In this document: positions 1-9,795 of the stretch, one piece after another | How the letters are laid out: every line of letters starts with the position of its first letter | Position numbering within the stretch: the first letter of the stretch is position 1 | Assembly (NCBI GenBank): GCA_000697335.1 | Contig: JNEM01013218.1 | Location: 1 to 16,978 of the forward strand | Source: Conidiobolus incongruus B7586 | Lineage: Eukaryota; Entomophthoromycota; Entomophthoromycetes; Entomophthorales; Conidiobolaceae | Direction of reading: 5' to 3' | DNA: 16,978 nucleotides | The notes under the pieces: model-generated | The model's database searches: none | The model's input: only the letters and a program-made list of their open reading frames with translations | What the model was told of the DNA's origin: nothing | Program-made: the position numbers and the translations under genes

Positions 1-120
1 TTAAATTATATTAAAAATACTAATTATAAGTTTATAACAATAATTGAGGGCAAAAGAAATGGGTCTCTTAATATTTTAAAAAATATAATAACTTTATCCT
101 TTAATATCAATATATTAACT

Positions 121-141
121 AATAATAATAATAATAATAAT
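121..141. repeat. (AAT)n microsatellite
   Basis: Seven perfect AAT units are visible. A similar AAT run occurs near 16275-16291. These are ordinary simple repeats for DNA of this composition. Confidence 0.9.
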
Positions 142-506
142 ATATTAATAATTTTAGTAAAAGGATTTATTTTATAAAGTACTTTGATAATATTTTAATT
201 TGATTAAAAAAATATTTTTTAATATATTTTTTATTTTATGAATAATTAAAAAGGAACAATTAAAATTATATGTTTAGATTTTAATGAGTTTTAAATAATT
301 TCTATTCCAGCTTTAAAATAATTTAATTAATAATAAAATATTGCATTTATAAGGCTGATAAATTTTAAATGACTTTAAAAGGTTTGTGATCAGGTTTTAC
401 TAAAATTAAAATAAAAGACTTTAGATTATCATTATTTAATTTAAACATGATTAAGTTGAATAATAAATTTTTAAAGTTAATTTTTAATAAAAAGAAAACA
501 TTATGT

Positions 507-529
507 ATATATAGTTTAAAACTATATAT
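507..529. repeat. 23-bp near-perfect palindrome
   Basis: Two 11-bp arms (507-517 and 519-529) are exact reverse complements around a single central A. It lies about 120 bp beyond the stop codon of the minus-strand gene at 651-1516. It could act in 3'-end formation or be a chance product of AT-rich DNA; the sequence does not decide. Confidence 0.8.
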
Positions 530-650
530 TTTCCTATTTATTTTGAATATGATTTTTTTCTGAAACTAATAATATGTTTGAAAATTTGATATTTTGAAAA
601 CTTCTCATTTGTTTGATTCTGAGTTAATAGTTATATTTCAATTAAATTTG

Positions 651-1516
651 TTACAAAGTTCTCTTTCTTTGCTTTTCAAACTTTTCTCTATCTAACTTAA
701 CTGCTAAGTTTTGTATATGTGAGCAACTAATATTCCACCTTCGAATATGATAATGATCTAAATTTGGACGATTTAAATTCACTGCATAAGTATGCTCAAA
801 GTGATTCGTATCTATTAAATTATGTAATTCATTCAATCCAAATTCCATTAACTCTATCAATTCATAGTAGTCATTCGTCAAGCAAGAAAGCTTTGGTAGA
901 ACTATATAGTCATATCCTAAAATAATCTATTAAAGCTCCTAATATTAGTTAAATTTATGAAATTTACTATTTCTTGCATGAGTGGCAAAGACTATAGAGC
1001 AAATATTTTGCATTCTTTTCTTCGTTTTAGTCCTTAAAACGGCCATATTATCCACGAAATATTTTCGACTGACTAAGCTAAGTCTATAAGTATCCAACTG
1101 TTTTGAAGTTCTTTTACCTATTCATGTTTGTTATTAATTATTGTAATAAACCATTGATTATTAATTACAGTGAACTATTTGATCATCCCTCCACTTATAA
1201 CCCATAATAATCATTTGATTACATACGTTTACACTGGGAACATATTTTAAATTTATATTGTAAATATCTTCCTTAGATAATGCAGATAATCTAGCCTATA
1301 ACAATCAATCAATATATTATAGAATATTTTTAATAACTAATTTTTTACTTGAAATTTTGAATTTTTAATATTATCAATAGTTAAATCGGGATCTCTTTGA
1401 TATAGACAAGTATAGTTTGGTTTTGGTAAACTACTAGAATATCTTTTACAATTAATATTGATGGAATTAAATTTGGTTAAATTTAATATATTTCTATTTA
1501 TTATTAATTTTAACAT
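651..1516 (-). CDS. Unknown four-exon gene, probable mitochondrial-targeted protein (236 aa)
   Basis: Exons on the minus strand are 1516-1349, 1295-1169, 1117-968 and 916-651. The three introns are 53, 51 and 51 nt, each with a GTA donor and a TAG acceptor (GTAAAA..TATAG, GTAATT..AATAG, GTAAAT..TTTAG). All junctions keep one open frame of 237 codons including the stop, and the intron lengths match those of the safe genes in this window. The ATG at 1516-1514 is the first in frame. The first ~28 residues (MLKLIINRNILNLTKFNSIN, then INCKRYSSS) are rich in basic and hydroxylated residues, lack acidic ones, and have an RYSSS motif like a processed mitochondrial presequence. The mature part has many Tyr, His and Asn residues, including VPSVNVCNQMIIMGYKWRDD (residues 76-95) and DYIVLPKLSCL (151-161), and ends in a basic segment. 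I do not recognise the family. No transmembrane segment is obvious. It is transcribed divergently from eIF3a. The exon structure is well supported; mitochondrial location is inference. Confidence 0.72.
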
Positions 1517-2367
1517 ATTATTTTTTTAATTTATTTGAAATTGTAATGGATTAGTTGAGAGAGAACTTTAGACATTTCTGACAATGGATTAGTTTAAATC
1601 CCACATATATTTAATATTTTTTAATTTTATCATTTTTATGGGATTAAACTTTAAATTTTGTTTATAATTTAATAATTCACTTTATTTACATTTAATACGA
1701 ATAAAAGGTAATAATCTGGAAATAAAGAAATAAGAATTTTCAATAGTAATTTTCATTAATTATATATGATTACTTCTGGCCCCATTATAAATATATTAAT
1801 CTTTAAAATTGATAATATTTTAAATATATTGAAAATTTTATTTTAGATTTTCTTTTAAGTATTTAAATATAATTTATAATTATTGGACATATCCAATTTT
1901 ATATTAAAATAATATCTTTTTAAATATAATAAATAATTGTTAAAATAAGGTAATTTTTCCCCAAAGTTCTCAATATTTAAAAAAATTTATACGAGATAAA
2001 ATATAATAAAAAAAGAAATAATAAACTTTAGAATTGTTTAAACTGTTTTAATATTAGTATAAATATATATATATATATAACAGGTAAAAATCAGTAAGTT
2101 AATATTTATTGGATTTTTTGTATTCCAAATTAAGTATTAATTTCGAAAAATAATAAGTTACTCTTTAGGCATTCATCTGTCTCAACTTCAATTCAAATCA
2201 TTGATTCAATTTCAAAATTGCTTTTTGATCCCATAATATATGATTAAAACCCAAATTATAATTTTAATAATTGAAAAAGTGTGAAAAATTAGTTAGCTTA
2301 ATATACCAGTAAAAAAATATATATTAGAGAGTATCAAACTATATTCACTGGTTTAGTATAAGCTAAT
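1517..2367. other. Divergent intergenic region between the unknown mitochondrial-type gene and eIF3a
   Basis: About 850 bp of AT-rich DNA separate two divergently transcribed genes, so it must hold both promoters. A (TA)n run lies at 2063-2079. A TA-rich stretch (around 2317-2325) lies about 45 bp upstream of the eIF3a start. I see no further coding exon and no strong conserved operator. Confidence 0.6.
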
Positions 2368-5300
2368 ATGTATCGTAATTTCCAAAAACCCGATTTAGCT
2401 TTGAAAAGAGCTCAAGGTACTAATACATTGCAATTTAATTTCATTTAATATATTACTTCAATTCAATTACTGATAAACATTTTTTTATAGAGCTCATCCT
2501 AGTAGATCAATCTACAGCCGCTTTAGAAACTTTACAAGAAGCTTTAAACTCTAAGCGCTCTAGAAATGTTTCCGTTAATATCATGGAACCTATTATGTTG
2601 AAATTTTTAGAATTATGTGTTGATATGAGAAAAGGAAAATTGGCTAAGGAGGGTTTACTTCAATATAAGAATATTGTTCAAAATGTCGATGTTGGCAGTT
2701 TAGAAGTATGTTTTTTTGTTAGTTTTATTATTACTGATTATTAATTAATATTTTAGAATGTTATTAAATATTATTTGAAATTAAGTGAAGCTAAGGTTGT
2801 TGAAGCTCAAGAAAAAGCTGATCAATTGACTTTAGATGTTGAAGACTTGGAAGCTGCCGAACTTCCCGAAACTTTCTTATTACATACTGTTAGTGGTGAA
2901 CAAGATAAAGATCGTACCGATCGCTCTGTTGTCACTCCTTGGTTAAAGTTATTGTGGGAAGCTTACAGAAATGCTTTGGATGTTCTCAAGAACAACACTC
3001 GCTTAGAAGAAGTTTACCAAGTTGTCTGTCACCAAACTTTCCAATTTTGTCTTAAGTATCAAAGAAAGGTTGAATTTCGTCGTCTTTGTGAATTACTTCG
3101 TAGTCACTTGCACAACTTCTCTAAGTACGCTCATCAAGCTCACTCTGTCAACTTGAACGATCCCGAATCTCTTCAACGTCAGCTAACTACTCGATTTGAA
3201 CAACTTAATGTCTCTACTGAATTAGAATTGTGGCATGAAGCTTTCCACTCCATTGAAGATATTCACAGCTTGTTGACCCACACCAAGAAGGCTCCTAAGG
3301 CTCAAATCATGGCTGACTATTATAGTAAATTGGTCACCATTTTGAAGGTTTCTCAAAACCATCTCTTCCATGCTGCTGCTTTGAACCGTTACTATTCTGT
3401 GATGAACCAACAATCTTCTACTGCCTCTGCCGAAAAGAAGCAATCTATTGCTGAACAAGCTTTACTTGCTACTCTCGCTGTCCCTGTCATCACTCCTTCC
3501 AGCGAACGTATCTTGTTGTCTGAACATGATGAATTCAAATCCAACCAACTCAGATTGACTGGTTTATTGAACTTGACCCGTCTCCCTACTCGTTCCTCAT
3601 TGATCAAGGACCTCTTGAACCATGGCGTCTTGAGCATTGTCAGCCCTTCTTTAAAGAACTTGTATCACTTCTTGGAAACTGAGTTCCACCCCTTATCTAT
3701 CTGCAAGAAATTGGCTCCTATCCTCGCTGAACTCGAAAAGAACTCTGCTTCTGCTCACTACGTCGCTCCTTTACGCCAAGTTGTTTTGACTAGATTATTA
3801 CAGCAACTTTCTCAAGTTTATACTACCATCAAGATTGACTCCATTGTCAAGTTAGCTTCCTTTGCTCCTTACTTTGAATATGACACTATTGCTATCGAAA
3901 AGTTCATCATGAACGGCTGTAAGCGTGGAGAATTAGCTATTCATATCGATCACGCCACTTCCACCATCACTTTTGATACTGATTTATTTTCCACTCAAAG
4001 AACTAGTTCTATTGCTGAGGGACCCAAGCTACAACACACTCCTTCAGAGCTTATGAAAAGCCAACTTTCCAACCTTGCCAAGCGTCTCTACTGCGCTATC
4101 AATATCATGGACCCCTCTATTCGTGAAAGCAAGTTGAAGAACAAGGAAGAAGCCTTCGCTGCCACCCTTGCTGCCGCCAAGGAAGAGCACAAGCAAACTC
4201 TTGCTCGCAAGGCCTTAATTGAAAGACGCAAAGAAATTGCCGAAATTCTCCAGCAACATCGCGAAAAGGAAGAAGCTCGTGAACGTGCCATCCAACTCGC
4301 TCGTGCTCAAGAAGCCGAACGCATCAGAATTGCTGAAGAAACCAAGCGTCGCGAGGAAGAGCGCAAGCGCAAAGAACTCGAAGCCATCCAACGTGAAGAA
4401 GCCCTTAAATTGGCTGAATCTATGAAAGGCAAGATTGATGTTGACATTTTGTCCATGGAAAACTTGGATACCTCCAAGGTTATGCAATTGCAATTAGAAG
4501 CCTTAGAACGTGAAAAGAATGAAATGGCCAACAAGCTCAAGGCTATCAACCGCCACATCGATCACTTGGAACGTGCCTTCCGTAAAGAAGAAATTCCCTT
4601 ATTGGATAAGGATTATGAAAACCAACAAAAGGAAGATATTGCTTCTCACGAAGCTGCTTACAAGGCTTTAGTCGCTCAAACTAAGGCTAAGCATGAAGAA
4701 GACATGTTGTATAAAAAGAGATTCACTCGTGTCCTTCCTTTCTATAAGAAATACATGGATCAACTCAACCAAGTTCGCAATGCCCAATACCAAGTAAAGC
4801 GTGCCGAACTCGAAGCCCAAAAAGAAGCCGAAAAGAAGGCCATCATCGAAGAGTTCCGTGCCTACCGCGCCAAGGTCGAAGCTGAAGAAGCCGAAGCTCG
4901 CCGCATCAAGGAAGAGAAGGAAAGACTTGAAAGAGAAAGAAAGGAAGAAGAAGAACGTCTCCGTGCTGAAAAGGCCGCTAAAGAAGCTGCTGCTAAAGCC
5001 GAAGAAGCCGAACGCTTGCGCAAATTGGAAGAACAAGCTGCCAAGCAACGTGAAAGAGAACGTTTGGCTGAAGAAAAGATTGCTGCCAGCAGAGCTAAAG
5101 TTGAGCCTCCCAGAACCACCTCCGCATTCAATTCCATTGGTTCTGGCGCATGGAAATCTTCTAGAGTCTCTGCCCAAAAAGAAGCTGAAATTGGTACCAC
5201 TCCCTCTGCCGCTCCTCCCAAGACTCCAGTCGCTCCGGGTGGTTGGAGAGCTCGTATGGCTGCTAAAGAAGCTGCTGCTAAGGCTGAACAAGAAAAGGAA

Positions 5301-5375
5301 ACCTCCTCTACTCCTCCTCCCCCTCAAAGAAACCCTTCTTACTCGGCTTTTGGAGGACGTAACAGACGTAATTAA
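2368..5375 (+). CDS. TIF32: Eukaryotic translation initiation factor 3 subunit A (eIF3a/Tif32)
   Basis: eIF3a is the largest scaffold subunit of eIF3, which binds the 40S subunit and promotes mRNA and initiator-tRNA recruitment in the cytoplasm. Exons are 2368-2416, 2491-2705 and 2757-5375; introns are 74 nt (GTACTA..TATAG) and 51 nt (GTATGT..TTTAG). The spliced protein is 960 aa, close to yeast Tif32 (about 964). The N-terminus MYRNFQKPDLALKRAQELIL matches the family start, followed by the conserved MEPIMLKFLELCVDMRKGKL and WLKLLWEAYRNALDVLKNN. A PCI domain lies at about residues 320-500, then a long charged Glu/Lys/Arg/Ala-rich helical region at about 530-870, the eIF3b- and eIF3j-binding part in yeast. 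The tail (870-960) is rich in Gly, Pro, Ser and Arg and ends in GGRNRRN. Later codons use C-ending forms more than the first exons do, as in a highly expressed gene. Apparent antisense frames over the charged region are shadows. The first ATG starts the family-like N-terminus. Confidence 0.98.
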
Positions 5376-6049
5376 TAGGATATTTCTCGCTGAACCCATT
5401 ATCATCACTCATACATATATATATATATATATATTTTCCTTTGGAATAAATTATCATTTAATAATAATATATAACCCTTTATACATTATATTATTATTGA
5501 TATTACAATATATGTTTATCTATGGTTTTAAATTTAATGGCTTTTCAAATATATAAATTAATTTTAATTGATTGAAATTCCAAACATATCAATAATTTTA
5601 AACATAATAAGAATAGTCATTATTAATAAATATTAGTTTACTTTACCAATTGTTTTCGATAATATATATTTTCAATTTTTTATTATTTATAACTTAATCA
5701 GATCTGAACTCAAAAAATTATGAAATCTTCATTAAATATTTGAAATTAGAATATTAATGAGTTTATAATTAATATTAAAATTTAGTGTTTGAGTCGGATT
5801 ATCAAGTACTGAAATATAAAATATAGGAAAATAGTTTAAAACTCTGGCTGGAAAAAATAAAATAGATTCGGGAAAATATTCACACATTCAAAAACTTATT
5901 CTTCTCAATTCTGAAATTTTTCACAAGATGTGAGAATATACTTAAGAATTAGTAGTAATCAATGATTTAGGACAATACTGTATAACATTAAATAAGTTGT
6001 CTGATTTTTATTATCTAATAAAATATGAATCAATCGTTAGCAAACTGTA
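5376..6049. other. Convergent intergenic region, 3' ends of eIF3a and the CDF gene
   Basis: The region lies between two convergent genes and so should hold both 3' UTRs. It is AT-rich, with a TA dinucleotide run at 5415-5434 and an AATAAA at about 5445-5450 that could serve as the eIF3a poly(A) signal. No coding exon or RNA gene was seen. Confidence 0.65.
5415..5434. repeat. (AT)n microsatellite in the eIF3a 3' flank
   Basis: About ten AT units lie 40 bp after the eIF3a stop codon. It is a simple repeat, probably within the 3' UTR. Confidence 0.9.
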
Positions 6050-7433
6050 TCATTGATGGTGGTGGTGATTATCAATGTGCTGCTGATGATATTGATTTGT
6101 AGTGACATAATGATCATCAGTGCTAATTTGAAGGATCAAATGATCCAAGATATTCTCCCACTTGGAATAGATAGTATTAAAGGCACTCCTCTCATCAATC
6201 ATGGATGAATTGATGGTGACCTTTAAGCTACCGATGAATTCGCCATAAGAATTCTTCCAAAAGTGCTCTCTTTCCACTTTGGTGACGAATGGTAATCTAT
6301 GAATCTGTAAGGTGTTTAAGATTTAATCATTTCTACATATGGGATTGGCTATTACCTCCATCAATGATTGGTTAATTGGTTCTGATATTTCTTGAGGCAA
6401 TGTCTGGAGCAAAATCATAGAAAGCGTGACACAAGGAGGTCCCGTCAAATAAAAGATCACACCAGCTTGGAGGAGAGATAAATAAGCATCCAATTGAGTG
6501 GGATCAACACCAAAGTGGAATCCAAACATAAAGAATACGGTAACAAGGCCCATTGCTACAGTTGTTAAGTTGTAGGGATTTAAAATTTGGCGTTTGTTTT
6601 CACCGCCATAACGACTATGTCTAGCGGTGTGTTCTCTGTAAAATCGAACTATAAAATACATAAATCAAATAGGATAAAAAATAATATGAATATAGTTACC
6701 TAACCAAAGTTGCCAATGATTAGAATAAATCAAACCCGAAGCAAAAGTCACACCACAGCAAATTAAGACTAAGGTAACACCAAAAAAGCTATACAAAATC
6801 AAACCAATTAAAATCATTATCATTAATATGTAATTGATTTGAATATTACTTTGTAAGTCCAAAACTATAAGCAGTAGCCAACAAGTCTTCAGGATTAGAC
6901 GATTCCGATAATAAAATAGTCTCTAGAGACTCTTTAAGCATGTTAATAGCTGCAAATAATATATATAATAAATTCACGAAAGTGAATAAAATCTCAAATC
7001 GCCTTAACCTAAGACCTATCAGTATATTATAGATATTGAATATTTGAAATATTACCCATAGGGATAACTTGCAGAAGGACTTGATAAATCATCATAACTG
7101 ATTAAGACTTGAGATACGAGTTGGTTCATAAGACCAAAACCGTCGAATATAACGATATAACCAAAACCTGTTAAAGCTAAATCATACATTAACATATTGT
7201 TCCAAAACATCATGTTTGAAAAAAATACTTAAGCTCTCGTTATACAAAGCCAAGCCCAGAGTAGAAAACCCAACCAAGAGGTGGAAAAGGGCCCAATATA
7301 ACATATTTCGGTGAGGGGAACTAAATCTTGGGATAATATACATAGCTAACTGAAACAAAGACATTTTATCCTTTGGATTCGTCCTCAAGCTTGGAAGATC
7401 CGAATTATGTCCCAAATGAATATTCGTATTCAT
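6050..7433 (-). CDS. ZRG17: CDF-family zinc transporter subunit, Zrg17-like (373 aa, six exons)
   Basis: Minus-strand exons are 7433-7229, 7176-7056, 7008-6850, 6788-6700, 6648-6356 and 6304-6050, with introns of 52, 47, 61, 51 and 51 nt (all GTA..AG). The spliced frame is fully open. Cation diffusion facilitators move zinc out of the cytosol into organelles; fungal Zrg17 pairs with Msc2/Cis4 in the ER or early secretory membrane. Six hydrophobic segments are visible at about 45-66, 69-92, 115-132, 164-184, 219-238 and 246-270. After the second comes the CDF signature YPYGLRRFEILFTFVNLLYI (106-125), and a cytoplasmic CDF C-terminal domain follows, including EREHFWKNSYGEFIGSLKV. The tail ends in a His cluster. 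In membrane segment 2 the usual D-x-x-H-x-x-x-D reads F73, I76, D80, and segment 5 has no H-x-x-x-D, so it probably cannot bind transport zinc alone, as expected for the non-transporting partner of a heterodimer. Intron 1 has a second in-frame acceptor 9 nt downstream; the 52-nt form aligns better. CDF membership is firm, Zrg17 identity likely. Confidence 0.85.
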
Positions 7434-9063
7434 ACTAATATTATATTTTTAATTTTTAATATTTTTAATTATTTAATAATTGGGAATAAGAGTGTTAATA
7501 ACTACTCTTAAAAAATGATAATAAATTAGAATAGATATGATTTGATCTTATTTGTAATAATGGAATTTAATATATTGAACATAATTAATCTTTTCATAGT
7601 TTATATCCCATATAATTTAAATTCCTGTGATTTGATTAGTCAAAATAGGTTGGACGTGGCAAGAATCCTAATTTGCGATTTGACTTTTTAGATTTAGATT
7701 TTGAAAAAGGTTAAATAATATTCTAAAATTATTTAATTTTTTATAAGAAATAAACTATATTATTAATATATAAATAGTTTGATAATTATTAAAACAATTG
7801 AATCAAAGGGTACATTCAATCAATTATACTAAATTATCTATAAAAGATACTCATTATTTTCAGTATTGATTTTCAAATTATGATCGATTAACGAACAAAC
7901 TAATATTGAAACGATGATTCATCAATATTCCTCTTCAATAATATCCATATTATTAAGAACATCGTATGTAAATTCACCTACATTTGTCATAATATACTTT
8001 ATATTAATTTATTTTCAAGTGACTTCTCTACCAGTGAATTTTCAACTCGTGTTATATTTATTTTTGATGTAATATCCACTTCAAATAAATCCTTTTTCGT
8101 ATAATATGACAATAGTTTTTGAACTTTTCGAAATTTAAATATGTTTATTATTTCAATTTAATTCAACTTTGAATATAAATAGTTATCCAAAGTAAAAAGA
8201 AAATAAATATTAAAATAATGAAATTTGAAATATACATTTAAATGGTATTAAAGTTTGTTATCTATAATATCAGTCATATTTTTTTATTTTTTTTTCTGGG
8301 TAAATTAAAAATTTACAGAATTGAAATCAATTTCATTTTCAATGATATCAATAAGAACTAGATTGAGTTGAGATTGACCAAATATAATCAGTGTATATGA
8401 AGAGGATTATTTATAAAAATCAAAATAACATAATGATATTATATATGATAGTGATTAAAATGGGATAATAACAAACTTATTGATGTTGTATATGGTTAAC
8501 CAGAAAATAATTTATTATTGATTCAGTCATTTGATGCACCCACACATTAAGTATTTTTTTAAATTTATAATGTGGCATAATTTTTTAATTACTAATTTTT
8601 ATCGCTTATGATGTTATTTCTATGAATATATACCAAAAGGTATTGAATAGTTAACAAGATTAATGATTATGATTGTAAAAAAACTAGTATAATTTCAAGA
8701 AAACTCTTCAAATCACAGCATATATTGTTTGATTATGGTCATTTTCAGCAAACTAATAAACTGAGTATTATAGTTCGCTGGCTGTATGTTGGTGATCTAA
8801 TATTCTAAATTATTTACTCGAGTTAGTAACATTAATCAAATTGATCAACTTTATTAATAAACTGATAAAAGAATTCAAAAAACAAAGTATACAAAATTTT
8901 AGGTTATTAATATCACTAGTCCACATTGAAAATGAACATAAGAAAGATGGAGCTAATAAGTGGATGAATAATATACACATTCAAAATGAAAGAAATATTT
9001 TTCAGTTATAAACAAAACAAATTATTTAATTGAATTAATGTGTTGGATACAGTAGTGCTAGAT
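7434..9063. other. AT-rich intergenic region of ~1.6 kb
   Basis: This holds the upstream region of the CDF gene and the 3' flank of peroxiredoxin. Most of it shows no coding signal in six frames. The one candidate is a TATA-like box near 7840-7845 followed by an ATG at 7914 and a consensus-like intron (7964-8019), described in the findings; it would encode only 44 residues. Bases 8100-9000 show nothing convincing. Confidence 0.55.
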
Positions 9064-9712
9064 TTAAGCAGTCTTGGAGAGGTATTCCTTGATACCTTCT
9101 TGAGTGGTCTTGAGACCGTCTTGACCCTTTTGCCAGTTGGCGGGACAGACTTCACCGTGCTTGTCAGTGAATTGAAGAGCTTCCAAGAGACGGAGGGTTT
9201 CGTCGACGGAGCGACCGACAGGAAGGTCGTTGATTTGCATAATACGAACGTTTTGTTCTGGATCAATGATGAAGAGACCACGGAAGGAGACACCTTCTTC
9301 TTCGATGTGGACTCCGTAGGCCTTGGAGATCTTGTGGGAGGGATCAGCGATCAAGGGAATGCTCAAGGGGCCGACACCACCTTCAGAGCGGGGAGTGTTG
9401 GTCCAGGCCAAGTGAGAGTATTCAGAGTCGGTGGAGCAGGCCAAGAGGACAGTGTTGGCAGCGTCGAATTCAGCTTTCTTTTGATCGAAAGCGATGATTT
9501 CAGTGGGGCAGACAAAAGTGAAGTCAAGAGGGTAGAAGAATAAGACGACGTACTTACCCTTGTAGTCAGCAAGGTTGATGGTTTCGAAAGCACCATTGAC
9601 GAGAGCGGTAGCAGTGAATTGAGGAGCAGGCTTACGGATTTCGACGGCTATGATCAGAAGATTGAGTTATTTTACAATATTAAATGTTTTATTTAGTAAT
9701 TTACTTACGCAT
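9064..9712 (-). CDS. TSA1: Typical 2-Cys peroxiredoxin (thioredoxin peroxidase, Tsa1-type)
   Basis: The enzyme reduces hydrogen peroxide and organic peroxides in the cytosol using thioredoxin as reductant. Exon 1 is just ATGC (9712-9709), a 61-nt intron follows (9708-9648, GTAAGT..CATAG), and exon 2 (9647-9064) holds the rest. The product is 195 aa, as expected for the family. It starts MPVEIRKPAPQFTATALV. The peroxidatic Cys48 sits in FYPLDFTFVCPTE with Pro41 and Thr45 in place; the resolving Cys169 is in GEVCPANW; and RSEGGVGPL supplies the conserved Arg and the GG[V/L]G loop linked to hyperoxidation sensitivity. The C-terminal YF motif found in sensitive eukaryotic enzymes reads YL here. 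No mitochondrial presequence is present. A consensus TATA box lies 61-68 bp upstream of the ATG. The codon choice is strongly biased to C- and G-ending forms, consistent with high expression. The identification is secure. Confidence 0.98.
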
Positions 9713-9772
9713 TTTAATTATCTATAGATTCTAGTAGATCAATGTAATTGAGAGTACCGAGGTGAAGAGAGG

Positions 9773-9780
9773 TATTTATA
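9773..9780 (-). promoter_or_regulatory. TATA box of the peroxiredoxin gene
   Basis: On the minus strand this reads TATAAATA, 60 bp before the start codon. With such a short 5' leader it is well placed to be the core promoter. Confidence 0.6.
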
Positions 9781-9787
9781 GTGTAAG

Positions 9788-9795
9788 TGACATCA
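9788..9795. promoter_or_regulatory. CRE-like element upstream of the peroxiredoxin TATA box
   Basis: The + strand reads TGACATCA, one base from the palindromic ATF/CREB site TGACGTCA, and it sits 7 bp upstream of the TATA box. Stress-responsive bZIP factors (Atf1 type) control peroxiredoxins in several fungi, so a role is plausible, but a one-off octamer may be chance. Confidence 0.3.

Larger units (their letters stand above)
1..650. other. AT-rich intergenic DNA, no gene seen
   Basis: This stretch is extremely AT-rich and has stops in all frames at short intervals. I found no exon with matching splice sites and no RNA gene. It contains a short AAT microsatellite (121-141) and a 23-bp palindrome (507-529), listed separately. 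Its right part is the 3' flank of the minus-strand gene ending at 651. Confidence 0.7.

Noticed and set aside
4668-5408. Long minus-strand ORF of 246 codons and several other frames over the eIF3a 3' half
   Set aside because: They are shadows of the Glu/Lys/Ala-rich coding sequence; the antisense product is Phe/Ser/Leu low-complexity and matches nothing.
7205-7230. Apparent frameshift in the CDF gene at a T7 run, with the neighbouring frame reading FWNNMLMYDL
   Set aside because: A 52-nt GTA..TAG intron (7228-7177) removes the stretch and restores the CDF alignment, so the reading frame is intact.
8041-8100. Minus-strand exon-like stretch reading DLFEVDITSKINITRVENSL
   Set aside because: No phase-compatible GTA donor joins it to the protein-like downstream frame at about 7922-7978, and no acceptor is seen upstream.
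8281-8400. Minus-strand protein-like stretch (reading SYTLIIFGQSQLNLVLIDII) after a TATA-like box
   Set aside because: The ATG-initiated frame closes after seven codons with or without the possible 55-nt intron, so no product can be supported.
9040-9543. Plus-strand 167-codon ORF opposite the peroxiredoxin gene
   Set aside because: The minus strand encodes an unmistakable 2-Cys peroxiredoxin; the plus frame is an antisense shadow favoured by biased codon use.
9550-9560. GTAAGT donor-like sequence inside peroxiredoxin exon 2
   Set aside because: It lies in codons for the conserved YKGKYVVLFFYP segment, which must stay in the mRNA.
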